Origin: Bifidobacterium asteroides
GTDB taxonomy: Bacteria > Actinomycetota > Actinomycetes > Actinomycetales > Bifidobacteriaceae
Reading direction: 5' to 3'
NCBI RefSeq assembly: GCF_019469425.1
Contig: NZ_CP048272.1
Location: forward strand, 2,046,001-2,110,000
Length of the DNA: 64,000 bases
Both the position numbers and the translations under genes were made by a program. The notes under the pieces were generated by a model that was not told the origin of the DNA, searched no databases, and saw nothing but the letters and a program-made list of their open reading frames with translations. Below, one piece after another: positions 17,430 to 28,414 of the stretch; the stretch's first letter is position 1; every line of letters begins with the position of its first letter.

Positions 17430-19145
17430 CTAGGCTTCACCGTTGCGTCGCCGACGCTTGAGGGCCCGATGCTTGATCAGGATGTCCAGGACTATCCAGA
17501 CCGAAAGGATGAAGGCCACCACGTATCCCAGCATACTGACCACCGGAATGCCGAAGACCACTGGTTTGATGCGGGCGAAGTAGACGATTGAAGAGCCCAC
17601 ATAGAGGCCGACGACAATGAGGGCCATGGTCAGTCTGTTGACCATGTCGGACAGCTGCTGCAGGGGCTCCTCGGACCCCACCAGCTGCACGTTGGCCCGA
17701 AGCTGGCCCCGGGTCAGCATCCTGGCTGCAGTCTGAGACTCGGCCAAGGCGCCCAGAAGGCCGTGCAGGGCCAGATCGCCCTGGGCGCCCAGCTTCCGGG
17801 TCTCTTCCTTGAGCCTTGACCCTGCGCCCTGGCTGCAGGCGACATGGTCGGCTATGATCTGCACGATATTGGCCTCGGGCAGGAACTCATCCAGGAGTCC
17901 TTCAAGGGTGACCAGGCACCGCGCCACCATGGTGACCGACCCTGGCACCTTGATGCCATGCCGGGCGGCCAGCTTCATGACGGCATTGACGTATTCGGCG
18001 ATATCAAGATCGGCCAGGTCCAGCTTGCCGAACCGCTGGACGACAGCATCCAGATCGGCCAGCAGATAGGGGTAGTCCTCGGCCCTGGCCTCTCCGGTGC
18101 CGGCGAAGCGGAGCAGGCCCTGGGCCAGGGCCGGTGAATCCTCGCGCCCTACTGCGAAAATCATGTCCTTCAAGGCCGCTTTGGTCACCTTGTCCAGGCG
18201 GCCGACCATCCCCAAGTCGATAAGCACAATACAGCCATCGCGGATGATGATGTTGCCAGGGTGCGGATCGGCGTGAAAGAAGCCCCGGTCCATGATCTGG
18301 CTGGCATAGTTGTCGACAAGCTTGGTGCCGATCTCCCTCAGGTCATAGCCCTGGGCTACCAGTTGCGCGGGCCGTGAAAGGGATATCCCGTCGATGTACT
18401 CCATCACCACCACATGCCTGGTGCAGAGCCCGGGATAGGGCTTCGGACAGTCGATATAGGCATAGGAGTTGCAGAAATCCTTGAACTCCGCCAGATTCGC
18501 AGCCTCCTGCTGGAAGTCGACCTCGGACTGGAAGGTCTCCCAGAGCTCTTCGACCACCCCGCGCAGGTCCACCACCTGGCTGCTGCGGACGAACCGCGAG
18601 GCCCACCTGACCATGCTACGCAGAATGTCGATGTCCTGGGCCATGGTCTCTTGAATTCCCGGGCGCTGGACCTTGACGGCCACGTCCTCCCCGCTCACCA
18701 GGCGCGCCCGATGCACCTGCGCCAGGGAGGCCGAACCAAGAGGAACAGAGTCTATCGAGGAGAAGATCTGGTCGAGTGGACGGCCATACTCGGCGGCAAG
18801 GGTGCTGGTCACCACAGAATAGGGAATGGGATCCGCGTCAGCGCGCAACTTGGAAAGCTCACGACAGAAGGCCTCCGGCAAGATCTCAGAACGCATGGAG
18901 AGAATCTGGCCCACCTTGACGAAAGTGGGCCCAAGCGCCTCGAACATGCGACGCATGGTGACCGGGGTCAGACCGTGGATGATGTCGAACCGGTTGGCGA
19001 TGCGAATCATCTCCGCCAATCGGCGGACCCTGCCACGCCTGTGCCGGATCCTTCCTGCCGCCCCTTGGTGCGCTCCCGTTCCAACCCCGAAGAGGCCAAT
19101 GGTCTGCACCTGGGCATCATGTCCATTCATGGCATCCATGCTCAC
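17430..19145 (-). CDS. ABC1/AarF-family atypical protein kinase (UbiB-like)
   Basis: This 571-residue membrane-linked UbiB-family kinase/ATPase has the motifs FVKVGQILSMR (KxGQ), AVKVQRPG (ATP-binding Lys), SEVDFQQEAAN (ExD), FHADPHPGNI and DLGMVG. Two C-terminal membrane segments (TMALIVVGLYVGSSIVYFA and SMLGYVVAFILSVWIVLDIL) anchor it. Bifidobacteria do not respire with ubiquinone, so the role is probably lipid or envelope related, as inferred for other UbiB proteins. The downstream gene order with the small phasin-like gene (19232-19564) suggests that gene lies just upstream in the same transcript. Confidence 0.93.
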   Translation of the reverse strand: MSMDAMNGHDAQVQTIGLFGVGTGAHQGAAGRIRHRRGRVRRLAEMIRIANRFDIIHGLTPVTMRRMFEALGPTFVKVGQILSMRSEILPEAFCRELSKLRADADPIPYSVVTSTLAAEYGRPLDQIFSSIDSVPLGSASLAQVHRARLVSGEDVAVKVQRPGIQETMAQDIDILRSMVRWASRFVRSSQVVDLRGVVEELWETFQSEVDFQQEAANLAEFKDFCNSYAYIDCPKPYPGLCTRHVVVMEYIDGISLSRPAQLVAQGYDLREIGTKLVDNYASQIMDRGFFHADPHPGNIIIRDGCIVLIDLGMVGRLDKVTKAALKDMIFAVGREDSPALAQGLLRFAGTGEARAEDYPYLLADLDAVVQRFGKLDLADLDIAEYVNAVMKLAARHGIKVPGSVTMVARCLVTLEGLLDEFLPEANIVQIIADHVACSQGAGSRLKEETRKLGAQGDLALHGLLGALAESQTAARMLTRGQLRANVQLVGSEEPLQQLSDMVNRLTMALIVVGLYVGSSIVYFARIKPVVFGIPVVSMLGYVVAFILSVWIVLDILIKHRALKRRRRNGEA

Positions 19146-19231
19146 TGCTCACCCGCATCCTTTGCCCGCATGGCCGACCGGCACGGGACCTCCTGGTGCA
19201 GATGACCGACGCCGACAGCGATTGGCTGCCT

Positions 19232-19564
19232 TCAGCCCTGCTGGCCCGCGATGGGATCATTGGAGGTGATGGGGATGGACCCGGGCCGGCGATCCGGAAT
19301 TGGCGCCTGCGGCTCCTGGTCAGGACGGAAGGGGGCAACATGAGTTGCTGGCCTAGGCACGCCAGCAGCTGGAGCCGGAGCAGGACGGTTCTGCCTGTTG
19401 CGTTTGAGCTCGGTATTGAGAATCCGCCCCTGCTCGACCGTCAGCTCGCCCTTCTTGACCAGACTGTCGACGACCTCCTGGCTCTTCTCCACCCCTGTGG
19501 CCAGCGCTCCGATGCCAGCCAGAAGCACCTTGTGCAATCCATCACCTATATGCAAATCCGACAT
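19232..19564 (-). CDS. Small phasin-like protein encoded before the AarF kinase
   Basis: This 110-residue protein starts at the ATG at 19564 with GGAGG seven bases upstream; in-frame starts further upstream lack one. The N-terminal half (GDGLHKVLLAGIGALATGVE, then VDSLVKKGELTVEQGRILNTEL) resembles phasin/PhaF-type helical proteins that coat lipid or polyester granules or form coiled coils. The C-terminal half is Pro/Ala-rich and disordered. Pairing of such a protein with a UbiB-type kinase is common in bacteria and hints at a lipid-associated role. Function is inferred from similarity of pattern only. Confidence 0.75.
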   Translation of the reverse strand: MSDLHIGDGLHKVLLAGIGALATGVEKSQEVVDSLVKKGELTVEQGRILNTELKRNRQNRPAPAPAAGVPRPATHVAPFRPDQEPQAPIPDRRPGSIPITSNDPIAGQQG

Positions 19565-19765
19565 GATATGCCTCCAAGCATTCATAAGCCCTCGAGGTAC
19601 CGGGCCCTGTTGACCGCTGAGAGACGAACGGCCGTCTCTTTCTACAGTCTAGACGAATATCCTTGACCGATCCGGCTCGACACTATGACAAGACGGACGG
19701 TCCGGGCCCTTTCACTGGCGCTGACTGCCACCCTCGATCGAGAGCTCGCCGGAACAGGCTTCCTC

Positions 19766-20596
19766 TCATCGGGGCCTTGACGCAGCGATGCGGCTGGCCT
19801 GATCTGCCAAAGAGTCCAGACGCTCCAGCTCGCCCCGGCTCTTCTGGTCCATGGCCGCCTGCATCTGGGCGAGGGTGCCCTGACCATACCGTCTTTCTGC
19901 TGCTCCCTTGATAAGGAAGTCCGTGATGGCCGGGTTCTTAGGCAGCAATGACCCATGCATGTAGGTGCCGATGATCTTATTCCATCGGGCTCCCTCGGTG
20001 TGGTCCTTGCCATTGTTGCCGCGCCCGTCTTCGGCCACCGTGCCCAGGGGCTGGGTCCCCTTCCCCAGATAGGTCAGACCCGAGTGATTCTCGTAGCCGA
20101 CCACCCTGCCGAAGTCCTGTGCCTGCTCCACCAGGTTGCCGATCATCCGATCGGGCTGGGCAACGGTGTGCGCGTCAAGGATGCCGACCCCCTCCAGACG
20201 CTCATGCTCGGAGGTCTCAAAATAGTGGCCGAAAAGCTGATAGAGCCCGCAGATCATCAGCATGGGCACATCCTGGTCGGCCAGATCACGCAGCAGCCTG
20301 CTCCGCTTATGCAGGTCGTCGATAATCCGTTCCTGGCCATGGTCCTGGCCTCCGCCGCCCAGAATCATATCGATTCCCTCCGGCCACGCATCGCCGGGAT
20401 CGTAATATCGGACCAAGGGACGGAACCCGTACAGCTCAGCCCTGCGGATCACGCTGAGTATGTTCCCTGAATCCCCATAGATGTTCATGTCACGGTGGTA
20501 GAGGGAAAGAATCCGCAGCGGCGGACGGTTTCCCGCAGCCTCGGCCTTATCCTGTGTCTGCGGCATTCCTGCGCTCCTTTTGATTCTCTCGCTCAT
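19766..20596 (-). CDS. gatD: Lipid II isoglutaminyl synthase, glutaminase subunit GatD
   Basis: This 276-residue class I-type glutamine amidotransferase subunit supplies ammonia to MurT, which amidates D-Glu of the lipid II stem peptide. It begins with the conserved LRILSLYHRDMNIYGDSGN element and has the oxyanion region GGGGQDHGQE. The nucleophile is Cys116 (MLMICGLYQLFG) and the catalytic His214 is in IGTYMHG. The ATG overlaps the stop of murT (shared ATGA), so the two are translated together. It is essential in relatives because amidation is needed for cross-linking. Confidence 0.95.
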   Translation of the reverse strand: MSERIKRSAGMPQTQDKAEAAGNRPPLRILSLYHRDMNIYGDSGNILSVIRRAELYGFRPLVRYYDPGDAWPEGIDMILGGGGQDHGQERIIDDLHKRSRLLRDLADQDVPMLMICGLYQLFGHYFETSEHERLEGVGILDAHTVAQPDRMIGNLVEQAQDFGRVVGYENHSGLTYLGKGTQPLGTVAEDGRGNNGKDHTEGARWNKIIGTYMHGSLLPKNPAITDFLIKGAAERRYGQGTLAQMQAAMDQKSRGELERLDSLADQASRIAASRPR

Positions 20597-21984
20597 GCGC
20601 CCACTCCGGCATCGTCCACACTCGTGATCCTGCCGAGGGCGGACCGAAGCCGGAGCATAGACGTGTAAGTGCAGTAGATCCGCTTAGGACGCCCTGGGTG
20701 CGCCTTGAGGAAGGCTGTCAGCGCCCGATCCAGGTCGGTCTCGATTGCCTCAGTGGGCACTTGGTCATAGGCCAGGCGCAGGGCCATGTCATAGGCCCGG
20801 GTGCCGGAGACCATGGCCACGCCGGTATCTCTGAGCGAGGTGAAGTCCACATCCCAGAGCCAGCTCATGTCACGCCCGTCCGCATACTCGTCACGGATGC
20901 CGATCATGGTGTCCTGACCGACAGGGTTGAAGGAGGACAGGGCCAGACGGAAGCCCATGGGATTTTTGACCAGGACCAGCTCGACCGGCGCGCCCTGGTA
21001 GGTGATGACCTCTCCACGCCCGAAGGCGGGCGTCACCTTGGACAGGGCATCCATGAGCGCTGCATCATCAGGCTCCCTGTCTTCCAGCACGACCCTCACC
21101 AACGCCAGAGCAGCGGCCGCATTGTAGAGGTTGTAGACGCCCTCCAGACGCAAATCGGTCTCCAGAAGCCGACCATCCAGGCGGAAGGCGGCCCTGTGTT
21201 CCATGACTCGCTCCAGGGTCGCCTCGGCCGGCAACCGATGACCGGGACGGAACGAACGGGAAGCATTGTCCGCACCGGCACCGTCAGACTCCCGATCCGA
21301 GGCATGCATGTCGTCATCAGTGGGGAAATAGGTCAGCAGATCGTCTGACAGACCGAAGTAGGCCACGCCGGTCTGGGCCGGTGTCTGAGCGGCCAACCTA
21401 GCGATGCGCGGATCCTCACGGTTGAGGACCACCGTGCCCGTGGTGGCCTGAGCCACCTGGCCCAGCAGCCGGGCAGTAGTATCGATTTCCCCAAACCGGT
21501 CCAGCTGATCACGCATGACATTGAGCAGGAGGGCGTAGCGGGGCTTGACCTGTCGCACAAAGTGAACCGCATAGGCCTCGTCCAGCTCCAGAACGGCAAT
21601 ATCAGCATGCAGCCGGCCGGACAGCCCCAGTGCAGAAACCAAGGCCGAGACCACGCCGCGGGTGAAGTTGGACCCGGTCGGGTTGGTGAAGACTTTGAGA
21701 CCCAGGGATTCCAGCATGGAGGCCACCATCCTGGTGGTGGTGGTCTTGCCGTTGGTCCCCGAGACCAGGACCACACCACGGGGCAGCCCCGACAAGGTCC
21801 TGGCCAGGAAGCCCGGGTCGATCCGCTCGACCACCTTGCCAGGCAGCGCCGAACCGCCGTGATGGGACAGACGCGAAACGAGGCGCACAGCCTTGCCAAC
21901 CAGAAGGGCCAGAAGCGAACGCCAGCGTCGGGAAGAACGACCCGGCTGATCGGCAGGCTGCGTCTTGGAAGCCGTTGAGCGCAT
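20593..21984 (-). CDS. murT: Lipid II isoglutaminyl synthase, Mur-ligase subunit MurT
   Basis: This 463-residue Mur-ligase-like protein activates the D-Glu carboxylate of lipid II and amidates it with ammonia from GatD. The P-loop is GTNGKTTTT at 76-84. The Mur-ligase LELDEAYAV and LNVMRDQLDRFGEID elements follow, and the DUF1727 C-terminal domain carries KNPMGFRLAL. Known MurT proteins have a four-cysteine zinc ribbon inserted after the central domain. Here the matching segment (about residues 211-260) contains no cysteine and is acidic instead. The rest of the protein appears intact. Confidence 0.93.
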   Translation of the reverse strand: MRSTASKTQPADQPGRSSRRWRSLLALLVGKAVRLVSRLSHHGGSALPGKVVERIDPGFLARTLSGLPRGVVLVSGTNGKTTTTRMVASMLESLGLKVFTNPTGSNFTRGVVSALVSALGLSGRLHADIAVLELDEAYAVHFVRQVKPRYALLLNVMRDQLDRFGEIDTTARLLGQVAQATTGTVVLNREDPRIARLAAQTPAQTGVAYFGLSDDLLTYFPTDDDMHASDRESDGAGADNASRSFRPGHRLPAEATLERVMEHRAAFRLDGRLLETDLRLEGVYNLYNAAAALALVRVVLEDREPDDAALMDALSKVTPAFGRGEVITYQGAPVELVLVKNPMGFRLALSSFNPVGQDTMIGIRDEYADGRDMSWLWDVDFTSLRDTGVAMVSGTRAYDMALRLAYDQVPTEAIETDLDRALTAFLKAHPGRPKRIYCTYTSMLRLRSALGRITSVDDAGVGA

Positions 21985-21986
21985 GA

Positions 21987-23408
21987 TCAGACCCCTCCCT
22001 GCTGGTAGTCCTGGGGCATGTCCTTGAACTTGGACTTCTCGCCTAGGAAGGCCAGCTTAAAGGTGTCGGTGGGGCCGTTGCGGTGCTTGGCCAGGATGAT
22101 GTCGGCCTCGCCGGGACGGTCCTCCTTGTCGTAGAAGTCCGGCCGGTGGACCAGAAAGACCACATCGGCATCCTGCTCGATGGATCCCGACTCGCGCAGG
22201 TCGGAGAGCATGGGCTTCTTGTCGTTGCGCATCTCGGGACCGCGGTTGAGCTGGCTCAACGCCACCACCGGAACCTCCAGCTCCTTGGCCAGCAGCTTCA
22301 GGGCGCGCGAGAAGTCGGAGACCTCCTGCTGGCGGGACTCGACCCGCTTGCCCGATGTCATCAGCTGCAGGTAGTCGATGACCACCAGTTTCAGGTCGTT
22401 GGTCTGCTTGAGCCGACGGCACTTGGCGCGGATCTCCATCAGGCTCATGTTGGGCGAATCATCCAGGAAGAGCGGGGCATCCTGGAGTCTGCTCCAGAAG
22501 GTGTTCAGGGTGTTCCAGCGTTCGGGGGTGATGTCGTCCGCCCGACGCAGGGCCACCAGGGGGATGTCGGTCTCGGCCGAGATGATGCGCTGGGCCAGCT
22601 CGGTCTTGCTCATCTCCAGGGAGAAGACCACCGTGGTCATGTTGTTGTGGAGGGCCGCAGCGCGGGCGAAGTCGATGCCCAGGGTGGACTTGCCCATGGC
22701 GGGGCGGCCGGCCACCACGATCATCTGCCCGGGCTGCAGGCCCTGGGTCACGTCGTCGATGCTCTTGAAGCCGGTGGGCACGCCCCGCTCCATGTCGCCG
22801 TTCTGCAGTTTATCCAGCTGGTCCAGGGTGTCATGGACGACCGGACCGATGGCCTCGTAATCCTGACGGACCCTGCCCACGCTCATCTCGTAGACTTCGG
22901 CCTGGGCCAGGTTGACGATATCCTCGGCCTGGGAGCCCTCAGCCGAGTAGCCCAGTTGGGCGATCTTGGTGCCGGCCGCGATCACATTGCGCAAAATGGC
23001 CCGCTGGTGGACAATTTCCGCATAGTAGGTGGCGTTGGCGGCTGTCGGGACCGAGGCCACCAAGGAGTGCAGATAGTCAGTGCCGCCCACCTTCTCGAGG
23101 TCGCCAGACTTGAGCAGTTCGTTGGCCACCAGGACCGCGTCCACTGGCTGGGAGGCCGAAAAGAGGGTGACGATGGCCTCGTAGATGGTCTGGTGCTTGG
23201 GCTGGTAGAAGTCGGATATTTCGATCATCTGGCTGACCTCGCCGATGGCATCCTTGCTCATGAGCATGCCGCCCAGGACGGCCATCTCCGCATCGTCGTC
23301 ATGCGGGGGCACCCGGTCGAAAAGCATGTCGCGGCCGGTCTGGGCATGATCGGTGGGACGCTGTTCGGGATGGGTGTAGTCGGTGTAGTCCTCAGAAGCC
23401 ATAGCCAC
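21987..23408 (-). CDS. dnaB: Replicative DNA helicase
   Basis: This 473-residue hexameric helicase unwinds DNA ahead of the replisome. The N-terminal primase-binding domain spans about residues 31-185, starting at RVPPHDDDAEMAVLGGML. The RecA-like domain has Walker A (GRPAMGKST, 234-242), Walker B (LVVIDYLQLM), the VALSQLNRGPE motif and the arginine-finger region. No intein is present and the length is normal. The GTG at 23408 or the ATG at 23402 could be the start; neither has a strong ribosome binding site. DnaA-box-like sites lie in the upstream gap. Confidence 0.97.
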   Translation of the reverse strand: MAMASEDYTDYTHPEQRPTDHAQTGRDMLFDRVPPHDDDAEMAVLGGMLMSKDAIGEVSQMIEISDFYQPKHQTIYEAIVTLFSASQPVDAVLVANELLKSGDLEKVGGTDYLHSLVASVPTAANATYYAEIVHQRAILRNVIAAGTKIAQLGYSAEGSQAEDIVNLAQAEVYEMSVGRVRQDYEAIGPVVHDTLDQLDKLQNGDMERGVPTGFKSIDDVTQGLQPGQMIVVAGRPAMGKSTLGIDFARAAALHNNMTTVVFSLEMSKTELAQRIISAETDIPLVALRRADDITPERWNTLNTFWSRLQDAPLFLDDSPNMSLMEIRAKCRRLKQTNDLKLVVIDYLQLMTSGKRVESRQQEVSDFSRALKLLAKELEVPVVALSQLNRGPEMRNDKKPMLSDLRESGSIEQDADVVFLVHRPDFYDKEDRPGEADIILAKHRNGPTDTFKLAFLGEKSKFKDMPQDYQQGGV

Positions 23409-23534
23409 GATTCTACGAAGAGGACCGTCCTCGACAGCCCTAAGAAGCGGATTTCACCCAAGGCATTCACCAGGACGCGCCTACCGTGCTGGACGGAGCA
23501 CAAGGCCGCTCCTGCATGTGCACAGAAAAATAAG

Positions 23535-23630
23535 TTATCCACATTTAAGGCGTGTCCTAGAGGACACATGTGCAGCTTATCCACCTCATGGGTATAACTC
23601 TGTGCAAAACTTGGGGACAGCTTTCCACAT
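23535..23630. promoter_or_regulatory. Cluster of DnaA-box-like sites between dnaB and the MATE gene
   Basis: A perfect TTATCCACA lies at 23535-23543, a one-mismatch copy TTATCCACC at 23577-23585 and a weaker TTTCCACAT at 23622-23630. All are on the same strand within 96 bases of the dnaB/MATE divergent region. Confidence 0.45.
23552..23567. promoter_or_regulatory. Perfect palindrome, possible operator
   Basis: GTGTCCT and AGGACAC form a perfect inverted repeat with a two-base centre, lying between the first two DnaA-box-like sites in the dnaB/MATE divergent promoter region. It has no T-run, so it is more like an operator than a terminator. Confidence 0.45.
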
Positions 23631-23734
23631 CATCAATCAAGCTTGCGCCCAGGGCTGTTTGGTGATATGCATCTGCCGACAGAGCGTCCACGGACGGGCT
23701 TCCAAGGGCTGCGTCTTCAGGCCCGAGCACTAGC

Positions 23735-25135
23735 ATGGCGTCCATGCGCAGCCACAGGAACATCCCCGAAACCAAGACCGGTTCAATCACGCCAGAAGAG
23801 CGGCGGGCGACCTACCGGACCATTGCTGGGCTGGCCATACCCACCTTCGGCCAGCTGATCGCTTCCCCGCTCTTCGTCATGATCGACACCGCCATCGTGG
23901 GCCACATCAGCGACTCGGCCCTGGCCGGGCTCTCCATCGGATCTACTGTGGTGCTGACCACCGTAGGCCTGTGCGTTTTTCTGGCCTACGGGACCACCTC
24001 CCAGGTGGCCCGACTCATGGGCGCCGGCCAGCGCCGGAAGGGGATGCAGGCCGGCGTAGACGGCATGTGGCTGGCCTTCGTCATCGGCCTGGTCGTCTGC
24101 GCCGTTCTCCTGGCTTTGAGCCGGCCCATCTGCAGCCTGATGGGAGCCCGCGGGCCAGTCCTGCAGGCAGCGCAGACTTATCTGAATGCCCTGGTCTTCG
24201 GCCTTCCGGCCATGCTCCTGGTCTACGCGGCCAACGGCATCTTCCGCGGATTGCAAAAGGTAAAAATCACCCTGGTGACCGCCGTGTCGGGCGCCATCCT
24301 CAACACCGCCCTGGAGGTCCTTCTGGTCTTCGGCTTACACATGGACATTCTGGGTTCGGGCCTGGCCACCCTGATTGCCGAGTGGGCCATGGGGCTTTTT
24401 TTGACCATCCCCGCCCTGGTCTGGGCCCGTCGGGAAGGCGCCCAGCTGCGGCCCAGGCTCTCAGGCATGGCGGCCAGCATGGGCGACGGCTTCCCGCTCT
24501 TCCTGCGGACCCTGGCCCTGCGGATCTGCCTCTTTATGACCGTGGTGGCTGCAGCCCACCTGGGCGAGCAGGTGCTGGCGGCCTACCAGGGGGTCAACTC
24601 GGCCTGGAATTTCGGACTGAACATGCTGGATGCCGTAGGCATCGCCGGCCAGTCGCTGGTAGCCACCGAACTGGGCGCCGGACAGCGGTCACGGGCACGG
24701 GTCATGACCGACCTGTCAGCCAAGGCCGGCATGGCCATGGGAGTGCTGGTCGGGCTGGTCATGATCGCCTTGGGCCTCTTCGCCGCCCCCCTGTTCAGCC
24801 CAACGCCGACCATCAGGTCGCTGATCACCGTGGGCATGATCGTCCAGGGAGTCTTCATGCCCGTCGCCGGATGGATGTGGGCCCTGGACGGGATCCTGAT
24901 CGGGGCCGGGGACTATCGCTACCTGGCAGCCACCTGCTCCCTGACGGCTGTGATCTACCTGATCGGGCTGCTGGGCATGACGGCTCTGGCTATGAACTGG
25001 ACACCCACCTGGCGGATAGCCATGCTCTGGGCCGTTCTCAATGTCCTCTTCATCGGCGTCAGAGCCATCTGCAATGGCTTGAGAACGCGCACCGATATCT
25101 GGATGGGGACGATTAGCCAGGTCAAAGAAGCCTAA
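23735..25135 (+). CDS. MATE family efflux transporter (DinF-like)
   Basis: This 466-residue polytopic membrane protein couples ion entry to export of organic cations or drugs. It has about 12 membrane segments in two homologous halves. The first starts with IAGLAIPTFGQLIASPLFVMIDTAIVGHI, the second near DGFPLFLRTLALRICLF. The conserved AGLSIGSTV and GTTSQVARLMGAGQRRKG segments support the DinF branch. It is divergent from dnaB, with DnaA-box-like sites and a palindrome between them. The convergent neighbour is glnB. Confidence 0.92.
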   Translation: MASMRSHRNIPETKTGSITPEERRATYRTIAGLAIPTFGQLIASPLFVMIDTAIVGHISDSALAGLSIGSTVVLTTVGLCVFLAYGTTSQVARLMGAGQRRKGMQAGVDGMWLAFVIGLVVCAVLLALSRPICSLMGARGPVLQAAQTYLNALVFGLPAMLLVYAANGIFRGLQKVKITLVTAVSGAILNTALEVLLVFGLHMDILGSGLATLIAEWAMGLFLTIPALVWARREGAQLRPRLSGMAASMGDGFPLFLRTLALRICLFMTVVAAAHLGEQVLAAYQGVNSAWNFGLNMLDAVGIAGQSLVATELGAGQRSRARVMTDLSAKAGMAMGVLVGLVMIALGLFAAPLFSPTPTIRSLITVGMIVQGVFMPVAGWMWALDGILIGAGDYRYLAATCSLTAVIYLIGLLGMTALAMNWTPTWRIAMLWAVLNVLFIGVRAICNGLRTRTDIWMGTISQVKEA

Positions 25136-25271
25136 GGAGTCATCTTCAACAACTCAGACATAGAAAAAGCAGGACCCCGACCGTTAGACCATGAAATGAG
25201 CCACAGCGACGGAATCCCGCGAAACCGGTCAGCAGGAAGACGACCATACAGAGTGGCGGCAGAAGACTGCC

Positions 25272-26893
<1,622 letters not shown>

Positions 26894-27081
26894 GCCTACA
26901 CCTCTCTTTTCCCCATCCGAGCGAACAGCCCCAATAAAGAGGACTTCCCTCCGGACAGCCTACGCCAGATTCTCTTCCACTTCCCGATTCATCAAACAGG
27001 AAGAGGATGTCGGTCAGGTCACCGCCGCATTACCTCCGGGTGACTATTGGATAACCGCCTTATGACCAACCGGCGGCTGGA

Positions 27082-28365
27082 CTACTCATCTCCCAGGATG
27101 CCGTCGACAAAGGACTCGGGATCGAAAACGGCCAGATCGTCGGGTCCCTCGCCCAGCCCGACCAGCTTGACGGGCACGCCCAACTCCCGCTGGACAGAAA
27201 CGACGATGCCGCCCTTGGCTGAGCCGTCCAGCTTGGTCAGAACGATGCCCGTAACCCCGATGGCCTGGGCGAAAACCTGGGCCTGGATCATTCCGTTCTG
27301 TCCGGTGGTGGCATCCAGGACCAGCAGAACCTCGTCCACGGGCAGGTTCTTCTCAATCACCCGCCGGATTTTGCCCAGCTGATCCATCAGATTGGCCTTG
27401 TTCTGTAGGCGCCCGGCTGTGTCCACAATGAGGACATCCGCCTGATCATTTTTGGCTCGTTCCGCGGCTTCGAAAGCCACCGAGGCCGGGTCGGCACCGT
27501 CGCGGTCGCTGCGGACCACGGGCACGCCCACCTTGCCACCCCAGGTCTCCAGCTGGTCAGCGGCTGCGGCGCGGAAGGTGTCGGCGGCACCCATGACCAC
27601 CGACTTGCCATCGGCGACGAAGAGCCTGGCCAGCTTGCCCGCCGTGGTGGTTTTGCCTGTCCCGTTGACGCCCACCATGATGACGACCGACGGCCTGTTG
27701 GCCTGAGGCCGGGCAGCCACCAGAGTTCGGTCCATGCTGGGGTCGATCAGATCGATCAAGCGCTGACGAAGGCCACGACGCACTGCTGCGGGGTCCTTCT
27801 GCCCGGTAATCCGGGCATCGTCGCGCAACTGTTTCACCAGCTGTTCGCTGGCCTCGGCGCCCACATCCGCCTTGAGCAGGGTGTCTTCAACATCTTCCCA
27901 GTCGGATTCGCTCAGATGGTCCTTGGTCAAAATGGTAAAGAGGGCCTTTCCGAAGGGGTTGGGGCTCTTGGCCAGCCTGGCCTTGAGCCTGGTCATGCGG
28001 GATGCAGAGGCCTCCGGGTAAACCGGCTCCTCCTGCGCTGGCGGTGCTGCCTGGTCGGCTGAGGAAGACTGGGCGGACGCCTCTGAATCGACTGAACCCG
28101 TAGAAGAAGCCGATGCGGGGGATGCGGACTGGACAGCCTGGTCACCTGATGAAGCTGCTGGGGAGGCACCAAGTTGGCCTCCAGCTCGGCCCTCTGCCGC
28201 ATTCGGGGGCAAAGAAGAGTGGCCATTACCAGGCTCTTGCGCCCTGCCGGGGCGCACGGAATCCCCTTGGGACCGGCGCTTGCGGACCGCCACCAGAATG
28301 CCGACCACCGCCAGCACCAGAACGATCAGCACCAGAATAAGAATAAGGAGCTGCTGTGTTGTCAT
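27082..28365 (-). CDS. ftsY: Signal recognition particle receptor FtsY
   Basis: This 427-residue GTPase receives ribosome-nascent chain complexes from SRP at the membrane. An N-terminal membrane anchor (LLILILVLIVLVLAVVGILV) is followed by a long Ser/Ala/Gln-rich acidic linker (about residues 25-125) and the NG domain. G1 is GVNGTGKTT near residue 230, with DTFRAAAADQL, VLIVDTAGRLQNK and TKLDGSAKGG following. The ATG at 28365 is taken as start; a GTG at 28395 would add ten residues. Anchoring by an N-terminal helix is known in actinobacterial FtsY. Confidence 0.96.
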   Translation of the reverse strand: MTTQQLLILILVLIVLVLAVVGILVAVRKRRSQGDSVRPGRAQEPGNGHSSLPPNAAEGRAGGQLGASPAASSGDQAVQSASPASASSTGSVDSEASAQSSSADQAAPPAQEEPVYPEASASRMTRLKARLAKSPNPFGKALFTILTKDHLSESDWEDVEDTLLKADVGAEASEQLVKQLRDDARITGQKDPAAVRRGLRQRLIDLIDPSMDRTLVAARPQANRPSVVIMVGVNGTGKTTTAGKLARLFVADGKSVVMGAADTFRAAAADQLETWGGKVGVPVVRSDRDGADPASVAFEAAERAKNDQADVLIVDTAGRLQNKANLMDQLGKIRRVIEKNLPVDEVLLVLDATTGQNGMIQAQVFAQAIGVTGIVLTKLDGSAKGGIVVSVQRELGVPVKLVGLGEGPDDLAVFDPESFVDGILGDE

Positions 28366-28414
28366 AGGTACCAGCCTAAAGGCGAAAAGGGACACGGACA
28401 GTCATCACCAGCGG

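Noticed and set aside
22083-23597. A 504-codon open frame on the plus strand
   Set aside because: It is exactly antisense to dnaB, has biased His/Asp/Gly composition and no ribosome binding site; it reflects codon bias of dnaB.
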